Origin: Symsagittifera roscoffensis
Lineage: Eukaryota > Xenacoelomorpha > Acoela > Convolutidae
NCBI RefSeq assembly: GCF_963678635.1
Contig: NC_087067.1
Span: forward strand, 42,002,696 to 42,062,695
Length of the DNA stretch: 60,000 nucleotides
Direction of reading: 5' to 3'
This document shows positions 9,951-21,008 of this stretch, one piece after another. Position 1 is the first letter of the stretch; each line of letters opens with the position of its first letter. The notes under the pieces are model-generated. The model did not search any database. It saw nothing but the letters and a program-made list of their open reading frames with translations, and was not told the DNA's origin. The translations under genes were made by a program, and so were the position numbers.

Positions 9951-10739
9951 AAAAAACGTGAGCGACTTCTAGTTTCGGTTGTAGGTTTTAAGTCTTAGTT
10001 TTTCCAGTCGAATTATAATTTACCTATTTAACCACTTTCTCAAATTAGGTTAATTTTATTCATAAGTGTCACTCATAAATTGTTCTTGAATTGCAAGCAA
10101 CTCTAAAGTCATATAATTTTCTTGGATTTTGGAAAGTTGCAGTTTCCTTACGTCCTTTGACTCTTTTCGAAATGTGTACTGGCTATTTTGATTCTGCGAA
10201 TCGTTCGGAGATTCATTGTTCCGATCATTTGAAAAATGGGGAGGAACTTTGTTTTCGGGTGTGTTTTAGTTTTTTCTTTTAGTTTTTTTTTACCTCAAAT
10301 AACTATTGGAATGGGTCGAGTGATATATATAATTTAAGTCCTTTCAATTGTGATTCGAACGCCAAAAAAACCGGTTTGAAATTTTTAATTTTTGGTCTAA
10401 TTTCGAACTAATATGGTGTGAGTGTGTAGGCTTACAATAGCTTACTTTAAGCCATGAAAACTGAGTTGTACTCAAATAAAAGTAGTTTTTGGAGTTTATT
10501 TAACGCCATTTTGTAATCAAAGGTTAAAATTTTTAGCAACAATTTTTTTGTTTTCCCAGTCAATTTTCTTCCAAAACTTTTTTTCCGAATGGCCTTCTTA
10601 CTATGACTGTCAAATATGTCTAAGTTCGTTTTTTTCGTCGGATTTTTTATCACCATTTTTTATCACAAATTTTTTTGTATTTTCCTAAGAATGGTCGGAA
10701 CATTCCGTGCTACTTGCACAGTAACTGGCTATCATTGTT
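9951..10739 (+). repeat. Repeat family A, most complete copy
   Basis: Blocks in order: AAAAAACGTGAGCGACTTCT, TTCTCAAATTAGGTTAATTT, GATCATTTGAAAAATGGGGA, a CCGGTTTGAAATTTTTAATT block, TATGACTGTCAAATATGTC, and a terminal segment GGTCGGAACATTCCGTGC followed by TACTTGCACAGTAAC. Consensus copies form a CTGTGC-TACTT-GCACAG hairpin near the end. The same blocks recur on both strands through the window. No coding capacity is seen, so it is a non-autonomous element of unassigned class. Confidence 0.7.
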
Positions 10740-11488
10740 ATTATATGATTTTCAAGTTTCAATTTGGACATTGATTTAAGTAATAGCGTTTGTTACGCTC
10801 ATCAGGTTAAAGCTAATCCGAATACTATATGAGATCTGATTGCTGAGTTGCTAACAAACTTTTTCATTCTCATTGTTTTACACATGAAACCATCTTCTGG
10901 GATGATTTTCCAACTGAACCTTGCCCGTAATGTACCGACATACTTAATAGTTATCTAAAAAAAATGAACATGTTGGATGTAGCTACTGGGATATATAGTT
11001 CATGAGGCTTGCTTTCAATCCCTTTTAACCACGAAAACAACGACTTAAGATGTACATAGTACAAAAAATGAAAAGAAAAGATTTTCTTAACCTGATTTTT
11101 TTCTGCCATGATTTTTTTGGTCGGAAAACTCTGCCACTTGAACAGCCGTCGTTTTTTTTGTCACCATTTGTGGGATAAATTGGGCGGATAACATATTGTT
11201 CCTATGATGCAAATGTCAAACTTGGGTAAAACATGGACCGTTTGTTACGAGTTATCAAGAATGAGGTTAACCATTTTTTCAACTTTCTTTGTCTGGATAT
11301 TGTTTTGCATTTCTTCATAATTTTCTATTTGTATAACAGCTTGTATTGATTATCGGCTATTTTAATTTCAGATAAATTGTAGATATAGACTTCATCCAAT
11401 CACAACCCCACCATGTCCATACCTCAGTTTTTCAAGGTCACTTTAAATCACGTGCGACATATCGAGACCCTAATCTAGACATATCCTT
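10740..11488. other. Intergenic, no gene recognised
   Basis: AT-rich sequence. A degenerate family A terminus (GGTCGGAAAACTCTGCCACT) is visible near 11119-11138. Nothing else could be supported. Confidence 0.4.
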
Positions 11489-11704
11489 TTAACCGTTATA
11501 GTTCATTGACAACGTCATAACCAGATAATTTTTGTTGTATTCATCGCTTTTTGTAATGAATGGGAATCGATCAGTTACAATTATCGGAGAAGTAGCTGAG
11601 CTGGTAGCAACAACATCATCTTGGAAGGAACACAAATTTGCCCCAGGTTGATAATCGACGGGGGTCAAGTAAACATCGCCATCGGCCACAAACACATCGG
11701 TTGT
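11489..11704 (-). CDS. Unidentified candidate terminal exon
   Basis: A minus-strand frame ending at the stop 11489-11491 encodes LTTDVFVADGDVYLTPVDYQ and ends LVMTLSMNYNG. The stretch is visibly more GC-rich than its flanks and avoids stops, which suggests coding sequence. A possible acceptor, TTTACTTCAAG, lies immediately upstream at about 11705-11715. There is no ATG near the start, consistent with an internal or last exon. No domain is recognised and no partner exon was located upstream (higher coordinates). It could also be transposon-derived. Confidence 0.3.
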   Translation of the reverse strand, partial: TTDVFVADGDVYLTPVDYQPGANLCSFQDDVVATSSATSPIIVTDRFPFITKSDEYNKNYLVMTLSMNYNG

Positions 11705-12567
11705 TAACTTGAAGTAAACAAGTTGTGAATATAGTTTCGAGGGCGATAAGAAAATAGCAGATTACTTTGGAACAACACGAGGCGAATTATGTTTATAAAA
11801 GAACAGTCAAGTTTGTTTTGGCTGAAGTTAAAGTTCTGCAGCGTATTCATCGCCTCTATTTGCAAAAATTGTTCCCGAAAACAGAAATTTGATTTTGACA
11901 TGCGAAGTTAGAATTTGATCTTTAAAAGAGACTTTGTGTATAACTTATTGCTATTTGTTCGATTTTATTTGGGCAATCAAATCGTTAACATTGGGAAAGC
12001 AAATTTGTGAACGAATTCAATAGTTCGAAAATTCAGCTGGCTTTTAAAGCCCTTGAGTTAAACCAGGGACATTCCGAAAGCGTTAAGGTGAAACTTCATC
12101 TTAAATGTAATGCTTTAAGCACTCTTAGCTGAACATACAAACCAGATCAAATTTTGTAGTATATTGTGTAAATTTTAGAATGGAGTGGTTTTATTTGAGC
12201 TAAAACTTAATGGTTCGATAAGACCGCTTTCTATTTACTTTCAGCGACTATTTTTTCTTTTTATCCTCGGGCGTGCTACTTTGCTTTGGATAACCGCTCT
12301 TATTTTGAGCGAAGGGTCATCAATTTCTATACAACTGCGCTATCGGCGCAATTTTGATATTAACGATCCATTGTTTTATGTCACAAAATCTGCCCATTAA
12401 TAAATTCGTGTTTCATCTCTGCATGAAAGTCGTGTGTTTGCAATATTGCAATACTTTGCAGAATTTTAATCTATTTTGAAGCATTATTGTAGTTCAAAAA
12501 CTTTCATTTCTTGGAGCTGAGCTTTAACGTTACATATCTTCAAGTGTCTTATTCCGTTCTAGTTATC

Positions 12568-12577
12568 TTCCTTCCAG
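12568..12577 (+). other. Candidate 3' splice acceptor upstream of the SLC26 gene
   Basis: A pyrimidine tract ends in CTTCCTTCCAG with AG at 12576-12577, 62 nt before the ATG. It could serve a 5'-UTR intron or a spliced leader. Confidence 0.4.
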
Positions 12578-12639
12578 CTGCATCTCATTATCATCTTAAT
12601 TAGTTCATAACTAGTCCTAACCAGAGTTATAACTATAGC

Positions 12640-14889
12640 ATGACGGAGATCAAAGTGAATCAAAATGTTCACGCCATAACTGTAAATGACGAAGATGCGG
12701 AATTACTTAACCATCGGCTAACTGTTACTGACCAACACCTCCCCGATACATCTTCACGTCTGTTCGAACAGCCGACAGTCCACGACGACGAAAGTGACTT
12801 CATCTCAACGTGGCCGAAAAGATCGTCGGCATTGCTGGACAATGGGGATTTGAACGTCAGTGCGGGGTGTGTTGGCGCCTCTTTATGTAACTGTGTCGAC
12901 AGTTTCTTCACTTTTAATCGACGCTTTCCTTGCTTTACGTGGTTGAAAACTTACTCCTGGTCCAAATTACTCCGCGACTTCATAGCGGGAATAACAGTGG
13001 CTTTAACTGTTGTGCCACAGGGAATAGCGTATGCCAAAGTTGCCGGTCTTCCTGCCGAGTACGGACTCTACTCTTCGTACATCGGTCCACTAGTGTACCT
13101 CATCTTCGGAACCGCCAAAGACATAACAATGGGGCCAACGGCTGTAATGTCCTTAATTGTGGCAGCATATACCAAAGGAAACTATCCTCAATATGCAGTG
13201 TTATTAACATTCTGCGCAGGTATAACCCAATTACTAATTGGAGTCTTACAACTTAGCATGTTAATTAATTTTGTGTCGCATCCTGTGATATCTGGCTTCA
13301 CGTCTGGCGCAGCCTTAACCATAGCTTACGGACAAGTTGGTGCGTTGCTAGGCAACGATAAAATAGACGGAGATCATTTATACCAACAGGTGTACCAGAC
13401 GTTCAGGTACATCAAGCACATCAATTGGTGGGACTTGAGTTTGGGAGTCATGTGTCTCGTCATCCTTCTGTTTTTGAGATATCTTAGAAGTGCGACGCTA
13501 TTCAAAAACACAGGTGACTCGCCCTCGTATGTAATTAGGATAATAAGGAAAGTATTTTGGATCATCTGCATTGGTTCTAACGCAGTTGTAGTTCTGACTG
13601 CGTCTTTTGCTGTATACATTTGGTCAGTGGTCGGCGATCACCAGTTCTCGACTGTGGAGAAAATTGAAAACGCAGGCCAAGTTCCAATAGGGATGCCGCC
13701 TTTTGGGTTCGTAGACAAAGCCACGAACACTACAGTTTCACTTGTAGACATGGTAGTTGATATCAAGGCAGGGTTTCTGATAGTTCCGCTGTTGGGTATT
13801 CTGGAAAGTATTGCAATTGCGAAGTCCTTTGCTCGCAAAAACGACTACCGAATTGATACGACTCAAGAGCTTGTCGCGATTGGACTCGCAAATGTGGCGT
13901 CTTCGTTTTTCAACGCGTACCCAATAACTGGAAGTTTTTCCCGGACGGCCGTCAATTCACAGTGCAACGTTGCAACTCCGATGGGTGGTTTGTTCACATC
14001 GATAGTTGTCTTTTCAGCCTTACTTTTCCTATCTCCGTTATTCGAATACATTCCGGAAGCCTCACTTGCTGCCTTAATCATTTCAAGTATTATCTTCAAT
14101 TTTGATTACAAAATTATAACTCATTTGTTCAAAACAAAAAAGACAGATTTCCTAACAGTGGTGCTAACAATTCTCATGTGCTGTTTAACCTCCGCCGAAT
14201 ATGGTATTATATCTGGGATTGTATTTTCATTGCTAATGAGTCTGTGTCCAATGGCAAGTCCAAGAATACGTCTGGACCGATTCCGCGAAGGAGCTCTGGT
14301 GATAGCCAGATTCGACCACGGTCTAAATTTCCCCTCAGCTGAAGTGATAGTTGACACATTCTCAGAACACTTCGAGCAAATTGAGAAAAAGAAAGTTGTC
14401 GGTCAGAATACCGTCGACCCCAAATGTTGCATCATAGATCTAGACCGGGTTTGGCAAATTGACCAGTCAGTTTGTGTTAGCCTTGCCACCGTGAAGAGTT
14501 TTCTAGAGAAGAAAGGAGTTAAAGTCTTTCTAATACGAGCCTGTCCAGGAGTGTTATCTACCTTGGACCGATCACGTTGTAACGATGAAATGCCGCCAAG
14601 TTGGGACCATTTCGCCTCTTTGGAAGAAGCAGTTTCGGTGTTCACCGGTGAACATCTACTGAATGGTGTGAATAATAATAACAACTCGTTTCAAGATTCT
14701 ACCGGGCATCAGATGGATGAGGTAAAAGTGACAAATCATCGTGACAGTCTTGCCAAAGAAGTCGATTTGAAAAACGTGGACGCGGGAGGCGATAAAAGTA
14801 ATGGAAGTAATGCGAGTTTCCTGGCGAACGGTAGTAGTAGTAAAGTCCTGGGGAATTCGCCTGCTAGTCCTAGTAGCACGGAATCGTGA
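12640..14889 (+). CDS. SLC26-family sulfate/anion transporter (SLC26A11-like)
   Basis: A 749-residue single-exon membrane transporter of the SLC26/SulP family, expected to move sulfate or other anions across the plasma membrane or endomembranes. The Sulfate_transp core starts near residue 100: DFIAGITVALTVVPQGIAYA, GLPAEYGLYSSYIGPLVYLI and GTAKDITMGPTAVMSLIVAA are diagnostic. Later come TGSFSRTAVNSQCN and many hydrophobic helices. A STAS domain follows from about residue 545 (CCIIDLDRVWQIDQSVCVSL). The first 90 residues are acidic and hydrophilic. The last 75 are low-complexity, rich in N, S and D, making it longer than human SLC26A11 (606 residues). An in-frame TAG at 12601-12603 with no ATG between it and 12640 fixes the start. 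SLC26A11 is the closest family member judged from the core motifs; exact substrate is unknown. Confidence 0.93.
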   Translation: MTEIKVNQNVHAITVNDEDAELLNHRLTVTDQHLPDTSSRLFEQPTVHDDESDFISTWPKRSSALLDNGDLNVSAGCVGASLCNCVDSFFTFNRRFPCFTWLKTYSWSKLLRDFIAGITVALTVVPQGIAYAKVAGLPAEYGLYSSYIGPLVYLIFGTAKDITMGPTAVMSLIVAAYTKGNYPQYAVLLTFCAGITQLLIGVLQLSMLINFVSHPVISGFTSGAALTIAYGQVGALLGNDKIDGDHLYQQVYQTFRYIKHINWWDLSLGVMCLVILLFLRYLRSATLFKNTGDSPSYVIRIIRKVFWIICIGSNAVVVLTASFAVYIWSVVGDHQFSTVEKIENAGQVPIGMPPFGFVDKATNTTVSLVDMVVDIKAGFLIVPLLGILESIAIAKSFARKNDYRIDTTQELVAIGLANVASSFFNAYPITGSFSRTAVNSQCNVATPMGGLFTSIVVFSALLFLSPLFEYIPEASLAALIISSIIFNFDYKIITHLFKTKKTDFLTVVLTILMCCLTSAEYGIISGIVFSLLMSLCPMASPRIRLDRFREGALVIARFDHGLNFPSAEVIVDTFSEHFEQIEKKKVVGQNTVDPKCCIIDLDRVWQIDQSVCVSLATVKSFLEKKGVKVFLIRACPGVLSTLDRSRCNDEMPPSWDHFASLEEAVSVFTGEHLLNGVNNNNNSFQDSTGHQMDEVKVTNHRDSLAKEVDLKNVDAGGDKSNGSNASFLANGSSSKVLGNSPASPSSTES

Positions 14890-15142
14890 ATTTGATGGAT
14901 GTATTTTGCAATGGTGCTGGTAATTCAATTCACACAGTATTTTGTAAATGCATTCATCTACTTTGGCATCAAATGTCATCTTATAAATCTATAGTGTAAA
15001 CAGATTATCAATTTATTATCAATCAGGAATTCCAACAACTCTGAGAAAAATATGTCATAAAAATAATTGCCTGAATATCAACAAATAACACATGATACTA
15101 CGGCTCAAGAGCCTGAAAACAACAATTTTTTTTTGAATTGAA
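14890..15142. other. SLC26 3' flank
   Basis: AT-rich sequence with no canonical AATAAA seen in the first 200 nt; variant signals are possible. Confidence 0.3.
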
Positions 15143-15735
15143 GCAAGGATAGCTGATTACTGTGCAAGTAGCAAAGAATGTTCCGACCGTAGTCTTTAAA
15201 AATATTAAGAAAAATTTTTTTTCCTGCGTGGTGTGATAAAAGGATCTGACGCTACACTAATATTTCGACATATTCGACAGTCATAGTTATTTAGCTAACA
15301 AAACAACAGAGTTTGAAGAAAAATGACTCGAAAAACAAATATCATTCAAAAAAAATTTTAAAAATAAATATTTTCAAGTTTTTCATTCTAAAAATGGCAT
15401 TAAAAATCTCTGAAAACTATTTTTACTCGAGAAAAATTAAAATTAAGCATAAATAAGCTATTGTAAACGGCCTAAATCAAGGATAAATTTAGTCGCTCGA
15501 TTTTAGACGAAAAATCAATAATTTCAAACCAGTTTTTCTCGACACTGGGAAATTTTTAAAAAAAAATTTAAAACGTTGTTCCAATCACGACTGAAAGAGC
15601 TTTGAATTGATATATCAATAACTCACTAATGATTCATGTGGTAGCTGATTTTGCGTGGAAAACCAAAAAGTAGAGAAAAAATTAAAACACTTGAATACAG
15701 CTCCTCCCCATTTTTCAAATGGTCGGAACTACGAA
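15143..15735 (-). repeat. Repeat family A, minus-strand copy
   Basis: Begins with GCAAGGATAGCTGATTACTG and the hairpin block. It then runs through GATAAAAGGATCTGACGC, an AATTTCAAACCAGTTTTTCT block and TTTGCGTGGAAAACCAAAAA, and ends with CCATTTTTCAAATGGTCGGA. This is the inverse block order of 9951-10739. Confidence 0.6.
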
Positions 15736-16086
15736 TAGTTTTTCTGTCCTGCTCCATCCAACAATTTTTTTTATCGGATCGAAAATGGTTTGATGGTTGT
15801 TTGCCTGAAATTCAGTCAAGAACATCAAACTAGTATAAAGTGAATCAAGGGCACGTCTGTATTAAGAGTTGATGAACGTAGTGAATACTCTCATATAGGT
15901 CTTAGCGATTTATTTTTTTTTTGAGAAAAAAACTTGAAAAATGCTCTATTAACTACAGAAAGTGCATCCACACATATTAATACTTTGATGAATGATCTTA
16001 GGTAAATGTGCACTTTTTGAACTCAATTCAAGTTAATTTGCTAAAACGTAGGCAAAATTTGCTCACCAAATACAAACGTGGAAATG

Positions 16087-16270
16087 GCGCGAAAAAACGT
16101 GATTAACTTCTAGTTTCGAAATTGGAGCCTAGTTTTCAGATCTTCTAGCGAAATCAAAAATTAACCTATTGATCCATTTTTCTCAAATTGGGTTAATTAT
16201 ATCGAAAAAAGTGCCAATCACAAATTGTTCTAGAAATTCATAGAGTTTTAAGGGCATCTATTTTTTCTTT
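16087..16270 (+). repeat. Family A 5' block fragment
   Basis: Matches the start of 9951-10739 in the same orientation (AAAAAACGTGATTAACTTCT, TTCTCAAATTGGGTTAATTA, TTGTTCTAGAAATTCATAGA). Related minus-strand pieces lie near 42780-42905, 55985-56160 and 57030-57130. Confidence 0.5.
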
Positions 16271-18110
16271 GAAATCTAAATTTGAGATTTTTTCAAAAAA
16301 CAAGTCAGTTTTCTGTTTAATTGAGTTCATTGACTCTTTTCCAAATTTCTATCGGCTATGTTATTTTTTTTTTAAAAAAACGCAGCACATAAAAATTTGG
16401 TAAAATATGTTTCTGCGCCTAAAAGATATGCAATGAAACTCATCGAATGACGCATCTACGCAATAAAAAAAATAAGATCGGCCCATGATTCATTCACTGG
16501 AAAAAGCATTTTTATCCAAGTCTCAGAATGATGTGCTGCTGTTAATTTGGGTTTCAACCACCGAACCAGTAATTTAAGAACGGAATATAACACGGCTACG
16601 ACTTCTTTTTCTACCCTTTCAATGTTAAAATTTCAAGTCACAATACGACGGTGATAGCACGACACATTGATTACTATTAAGGAATTGATTTCCAGGTAAT
16701 TCTTCTCAGAAGTTGCACAATCAAGATTGTGCCTCAAGTTGTACATTGAGGTTGCTCGCAATTTTCCATTAATTCATCGTTTAACTGGTTATTGTTTTGA
16801 ATTATCAGAGTAACTATATTTTTCGTCGCATATCATTTGAAAATTCTAAATTCTATCTCAAATTCTTTTCATGAGCCAGTAGCGTACCGAGGGTGAAGGG
16901 GAGGTGTGGTTTGATCCTCTTCCTCGACTCTGCCTGCTAAATTAACCAAAGGGTCTAATTTAGATACTTTTTACGACAGCCAATTCTGGCCAAGGCCAAC
17001 CAAACCGAAAATTAAACTAAAGCGCCAATTTGTACTCTAATTTTAAGGAGACTGAACTCCAAAGAGGTACCGTTTTTATTAAAACATTGCAAAAAGGCTC
17101 AAAATGGCATATTATCCCAAAAATTGCCTGCAGTTCAATAAGTTTTTCGAAATATGGTTATCCTTAAATTCAGAATGGCTAATCTAAAGCGCAGGTCAAG
17201 AAAATTATTCAAAATAATGGCCTGTCGAAAAATTCCCGTGCATGAACCTACTAGCACGAGCAATCATTATCAGATGAGTAGGTTCTATAAAGGTGATTTT
17301 ATTCTTGATTCATATTGCAAACGTCGTTCGGTTTGAAAATCATGCAGGTAACCTAAAGTACCACATGTTCGACTGTGGCATAAGGGTGAAGAACTTTCAG
17401 TCGGTACAGCTCCGTCAATCACCCTAGGGCTGGGTGGTCAGAAAAATGGTCAATGTGTTGTTCTGTTGTAATTTCAGGGATGTTAAAGACAGTTCAATCG
17501 TGAGTCTAATTTTAAAAATTTAATGTCTGATTAAAAGCCTAGTCGTGAATATTTAGGTGATGATTAAAATTAAGTTTCTGATTTAGCCTGAATAAAAGAA
17601 AAATGTAATTTCTTGGTCATGAAAGACCGAATGAAACTTGAAATTAACGCTGTAATGATTGTAAGTGGTAGTGTATCCAATATAATAAGTATTGTCTCGA
17701 TTTTCTTAATGAAGAGATGGAACTATGGCGTAGGGTGTGATTTTTCTCTCGATTTTGAATACCTCAAAGAAAGCTTGTAGGGGGATATTGTGTGGTGTCA
17801 TATTGAAGCACTATGGGTCTTGTTTCGAATTTCGAAAAATGAGTTTTTTCAAAATTTACGACTTATACCCTATGAGAGACTGAGCTCTCAATTTAATTCT
17901 ACTACACTTTCAAAACTATTTTAGCTATTAGTTCTTGCATTTTTTCACCAAATTCTATAGTTTTTTTTCGGAAAAAAGCAACAGCTCATTTTGGCAAGTA
18001 AATTCAATCTTTCGGTTTTTACACATTAGATAAGTAAGGGGTTTAAATGATTGCATAAAAAGCAAAGCGTCTTAACTAGAAAATAATGACAGGTCGCTTA
18101 GACAAAAATT
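16271..18110. other. Intergenic, no gene recognised
   Basis: AT-rich sequence with only short, unconvincing open frames on both strands. No in-window repeat partner was noticed. Confidence 0.35.
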
Positions 18111-18326
18111 CATTTTTTGTTTTTTACCCATTACATAAATAAGGGGTTTGCAACCGGGCACTAGAATTTTCCCCTCAAGTAATTTTGGTCACAGTATGAC
18201 AGAAGTTGGTCGTGGTAAGTTGATTTAAGTCATGGTTGTTTGTACTTTCCAATTGTTTCCTAACGGCTGAAAATGCGTCTACCCAAGTTTGTCTGCATAG
18301 TTACCACTCACTAAGTTTTTTGATGC
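18111..18326 (+). repeat. Perfect 216-bp tandem duplication, copy 1
   Basis: By eye identical to 18345-18560, separated by an 18-bp spacer (period 234 bp). It contains TTGCAACCGGGCACTAGAAT, a variant of the motif in the 8.0-8.9 kb repeats. Confidence 0.95.
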
Positions 18327-18344
18327 AGGTTAGTTCTTGTTAAT

Positions 18345-18560
18345 CATTTTTTGTTTTTTACCCATTACATAAATAAGGGGTTTGCAACCGGGCACTAGAA
18401 TTTTCCCCTCAAGTAATTTTGGTCACAGTATGACAGAAGTTGGTCGTGGTAAGTTGATTTAAGTCATGGTTGTTTGTACTTTCCAATTGTTTCCTAACGG
18501 CTGAAAATGCGTCTACCCAAGTTTGTCTGCATAGTTACCACTCACTAAGTTTTTTGATGC
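18345..18560 (+). repeat. Perfect 216-bp tandem duplication, copy 2
   Basis: Second identical copy of 18111-18326; zero divergence implies a recent event. Confidence 0.95.
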
Positions 18561-18828
18561 TGATTCAAAGTTAACCATTCTGTTTGCCTCAAGTTTTCAT
18601 CAAAATGAGTTTCATTTGAATATGAAAGTTTCGTTTTTTTTTCGGCCGGTTTTCATTTTTGTACAATTTGGTGGTTCTTGGTCGTACGTGGTGCGAATCT
18701 TAGCTGCGCCTCTATGTAGAAAAGTTGTGAGTTTTACTTATAGTCTGTTATAGTTATATTGTAACAAAAGCGTCGCGAAGATCGTGTGAGGTTTAAATCT
18801 CTCCTTTTTGTAGCTAATTGAAAATAAA

Positions 18829-19498
18829 AGGATAGCCGGTTGCTGACTAAGGATGTTATAACATATTACTTCTCTATCAAGCACAGCTGGATGCTGTGCA
18901 AGCAGCTTAGAATTTGCTGACCAAATATTATTTACAAGGATAGCCGGTTGCTGTGCAAATAGCACAGAATGTTCCGACCAAACTCGCTCAAAATTTTTTT
19001 TCTTCGAGTAGTGTCTTTTCTTATATGTCGTGTCATGATAGATCTATACAAACGCGTAGAATTTAAGTGCATTAGGTATAGACGACTTCAATTATCTTCA
19101 AAAAAAAAATGATTTTTTTCCCATTTTTTTGCACTGAAAATTTCAAGTTCGAGTTTTTTTTACCAGAGAACCGCTAACTAATGTTTCCTAAAGTAATTAT
19201 TTTTTGTAAAATAGTGTTATTTTTAGCCTAAATTGGTAATATTAATATAATACGAACGTTATTCGATCTCTTTACTCGGTCGAAATTAGACGGAAAAACA
19301 AAAAATTTTAACTGGTAGAATTTTTGCAAATAATTCATTTTCGTTCGAATCACGACTGGAAGGACATCAATATTGTATATCACTCAAACAACCAGTACGA
19401 TGATTATTTATGGTACCTGATTTTGCGTGGAAAACAAAAAGAATTAAACTACAAAACACCCGAATACAAAGTTTCTCCTCATTTTCAATGGTCGAAAA
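18829..19498 (-). repeat. Repeat family A with reiterated terminal block
   Basis: The terminal block AAGGATAGCCGGTTGCTG occurs at about 18829 and 18935, with a diverged AGCACAGCTGGATGCTGTGC between (about 18880-18900), giving a small terminal array. The body then follows to the CATTTTCAATGGTCGAAAAT block near 19498. Confidence 0.6.
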
Positions 19499-19514
19499 TA
19501 ACAAGGATATTACT

Positions 19515-19563
19515 AACAAGGATAGTCGGTCGCTGTGAAAGTGGCACAGAATGTTCCGACCAA
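19515..19563 (-). repeat. Family A terminal block alone
   Basis: AACAAGGATAGTCGGTCGCT followed by GGCACAGAATGTTCCGACCA: an isolated terminal segment directly next to the previous copy. Confidence 0.6.
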
Positions 19564-20989
19564 TGAATTTATTTTGAAAAATCGAAAATGAATCATTTTG
19601 AAAACTCCAGAAGATTTTTTTAAAAATCATCTTGGTACTTAATCGTTAATCTACCGCATCACTTCTTTCCTATCGAGTTCGAATTCCTATCAATACGGTT
19701 TGAATATGATACTTTATTGGTCCGAACAAAAATGAAGTTTTAGTAGTAGTAATGTAAGACTTAATAACACTTACGTGGAATTTACAAAAAGAATGAAAAC
19801 AAAGAAAGATACATTTACAGTAGCAAATATTGAGAGGGCAATAGCACCTTTTGACAATGAGCAGGCGTTCTGTTGATAATATTTCTCGATAATTCAAGTC
19901 TTCAAGTAGTCGGCTACCCGTTGACTAGAATCATCATTATTGATGTTCATCAACAAGTTCATCATCGAGTTTGTCTTGCAGTTAGGTTACCTCGCATAAT
20001 CGCTTCTTTGAATTCTTTGCCATCAGCTTTGTGTCACGTCCATTCCTCAGAGATCTATTAAGAGCTAATACGTGGAAAACATCATTGAACTTGTTGAAGT
20101 TCATGACACGGCAATTGTTAACATGGAACTTGAATTGATCATGATTTTGAGAAATATATGATAAGAGAAAATTAGAATTAATTTCATTATTATATGATCC
20201 CGGTATAGTGCATTGTGTGGTTGAAGTGTGCCTAGAACGTTGGAAGTCTTTAGGCGTACTGACTGCAACCTCTGAATATTTGACCCATATGGCTGACTAT
20301 TATGGTTATGGTTCGACGCAGGTAGTAATCTAATCACAGTTTGAACTTGTTTCATTATCATATATTCACCGCTTCTTCAAAGAAAATTTGTACGATGTTG
20401 GTCATACGGTTATCGTCTTAAAATCTTAATAGATGCCAGTTCAGCTCTACAGTGTCTCAAACACCCCCAGTTTTAACCAATCATGTAATGCTAGAGTACA
20501 CTAGTGACTGCTGAATCCAAATGTATTCGCAGTTGATAGGAGTAAATGAATGAGCAACCGTATATGCTTGGTGATATATACACACTCTATGAGTTTTGGT
20601 GGTTACTCTGTTGTGTGTATATAATAATTGTATATGGTGGTGTCATATGGTACTGTTTTGTTCGGTTCTTCTGGACAGAAATTCATTTAGCTGAAGTATT
20701 TTGTGACTGTTTTGCTTTCTCGCAATCTGGTTCCTTTCAGTTAGATATTAAACTTAATTGTCTCAAGAAAATTCCGATAACTTTTCTTACGCGAATCTTT
20801 AAAGGTTTTCGGCTAATTGCTCCTGATTTAATAATTTCGTCGGCATGAGAGCGTATCTCCCAAGAGTTACCTTGACCAATCAAACCGCTTAATTGTCACG
20901 TCACTCCCTGACACACCATAAACAAACAATTGCAAAATATAGACTGATCCATTTAGACTACCCAACTTTGTAATTTAATTCTTGTCACA
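19564..20989. other. Intergenic, upstream of glutamate dehydrogenase
   Basis: No recognised gene. A 100-codon plus-strand frame at 20546-20848 is hydrophobic but has no recognisable family and sits in the presumed promoter region; it is not called. Confidence 0.35.
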
Positions 20990-20999
20990 TTAATTTCAG
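20990..20999 (+). other. 3' splice acceptor immediately before the GDH start
   Basis: TTAATTTCAG ends at 20999 and leaves only nine bases before the ATG at 21009. Confidence 0.5.
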
Positions 21000-21008
21000 G
21001 TTGCAATA

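Noticed and set aside
9951-10739. Family A as a Helitron
   Set aside because: A hairpin is near the end, but a clear CTRR terminus and TC start were not seen.
12669-14979. Minus-strand open frames across the SLC26 gene
   Set aside because: They are shadows of a strongly conserved plus-strand coding region and show no family motifs.
20546-20848. 100-codon plus-strand ORF upstream of GDH
   Set aside because: No family signal, skewed hydrophobic composition and location in the presumed promoter region.
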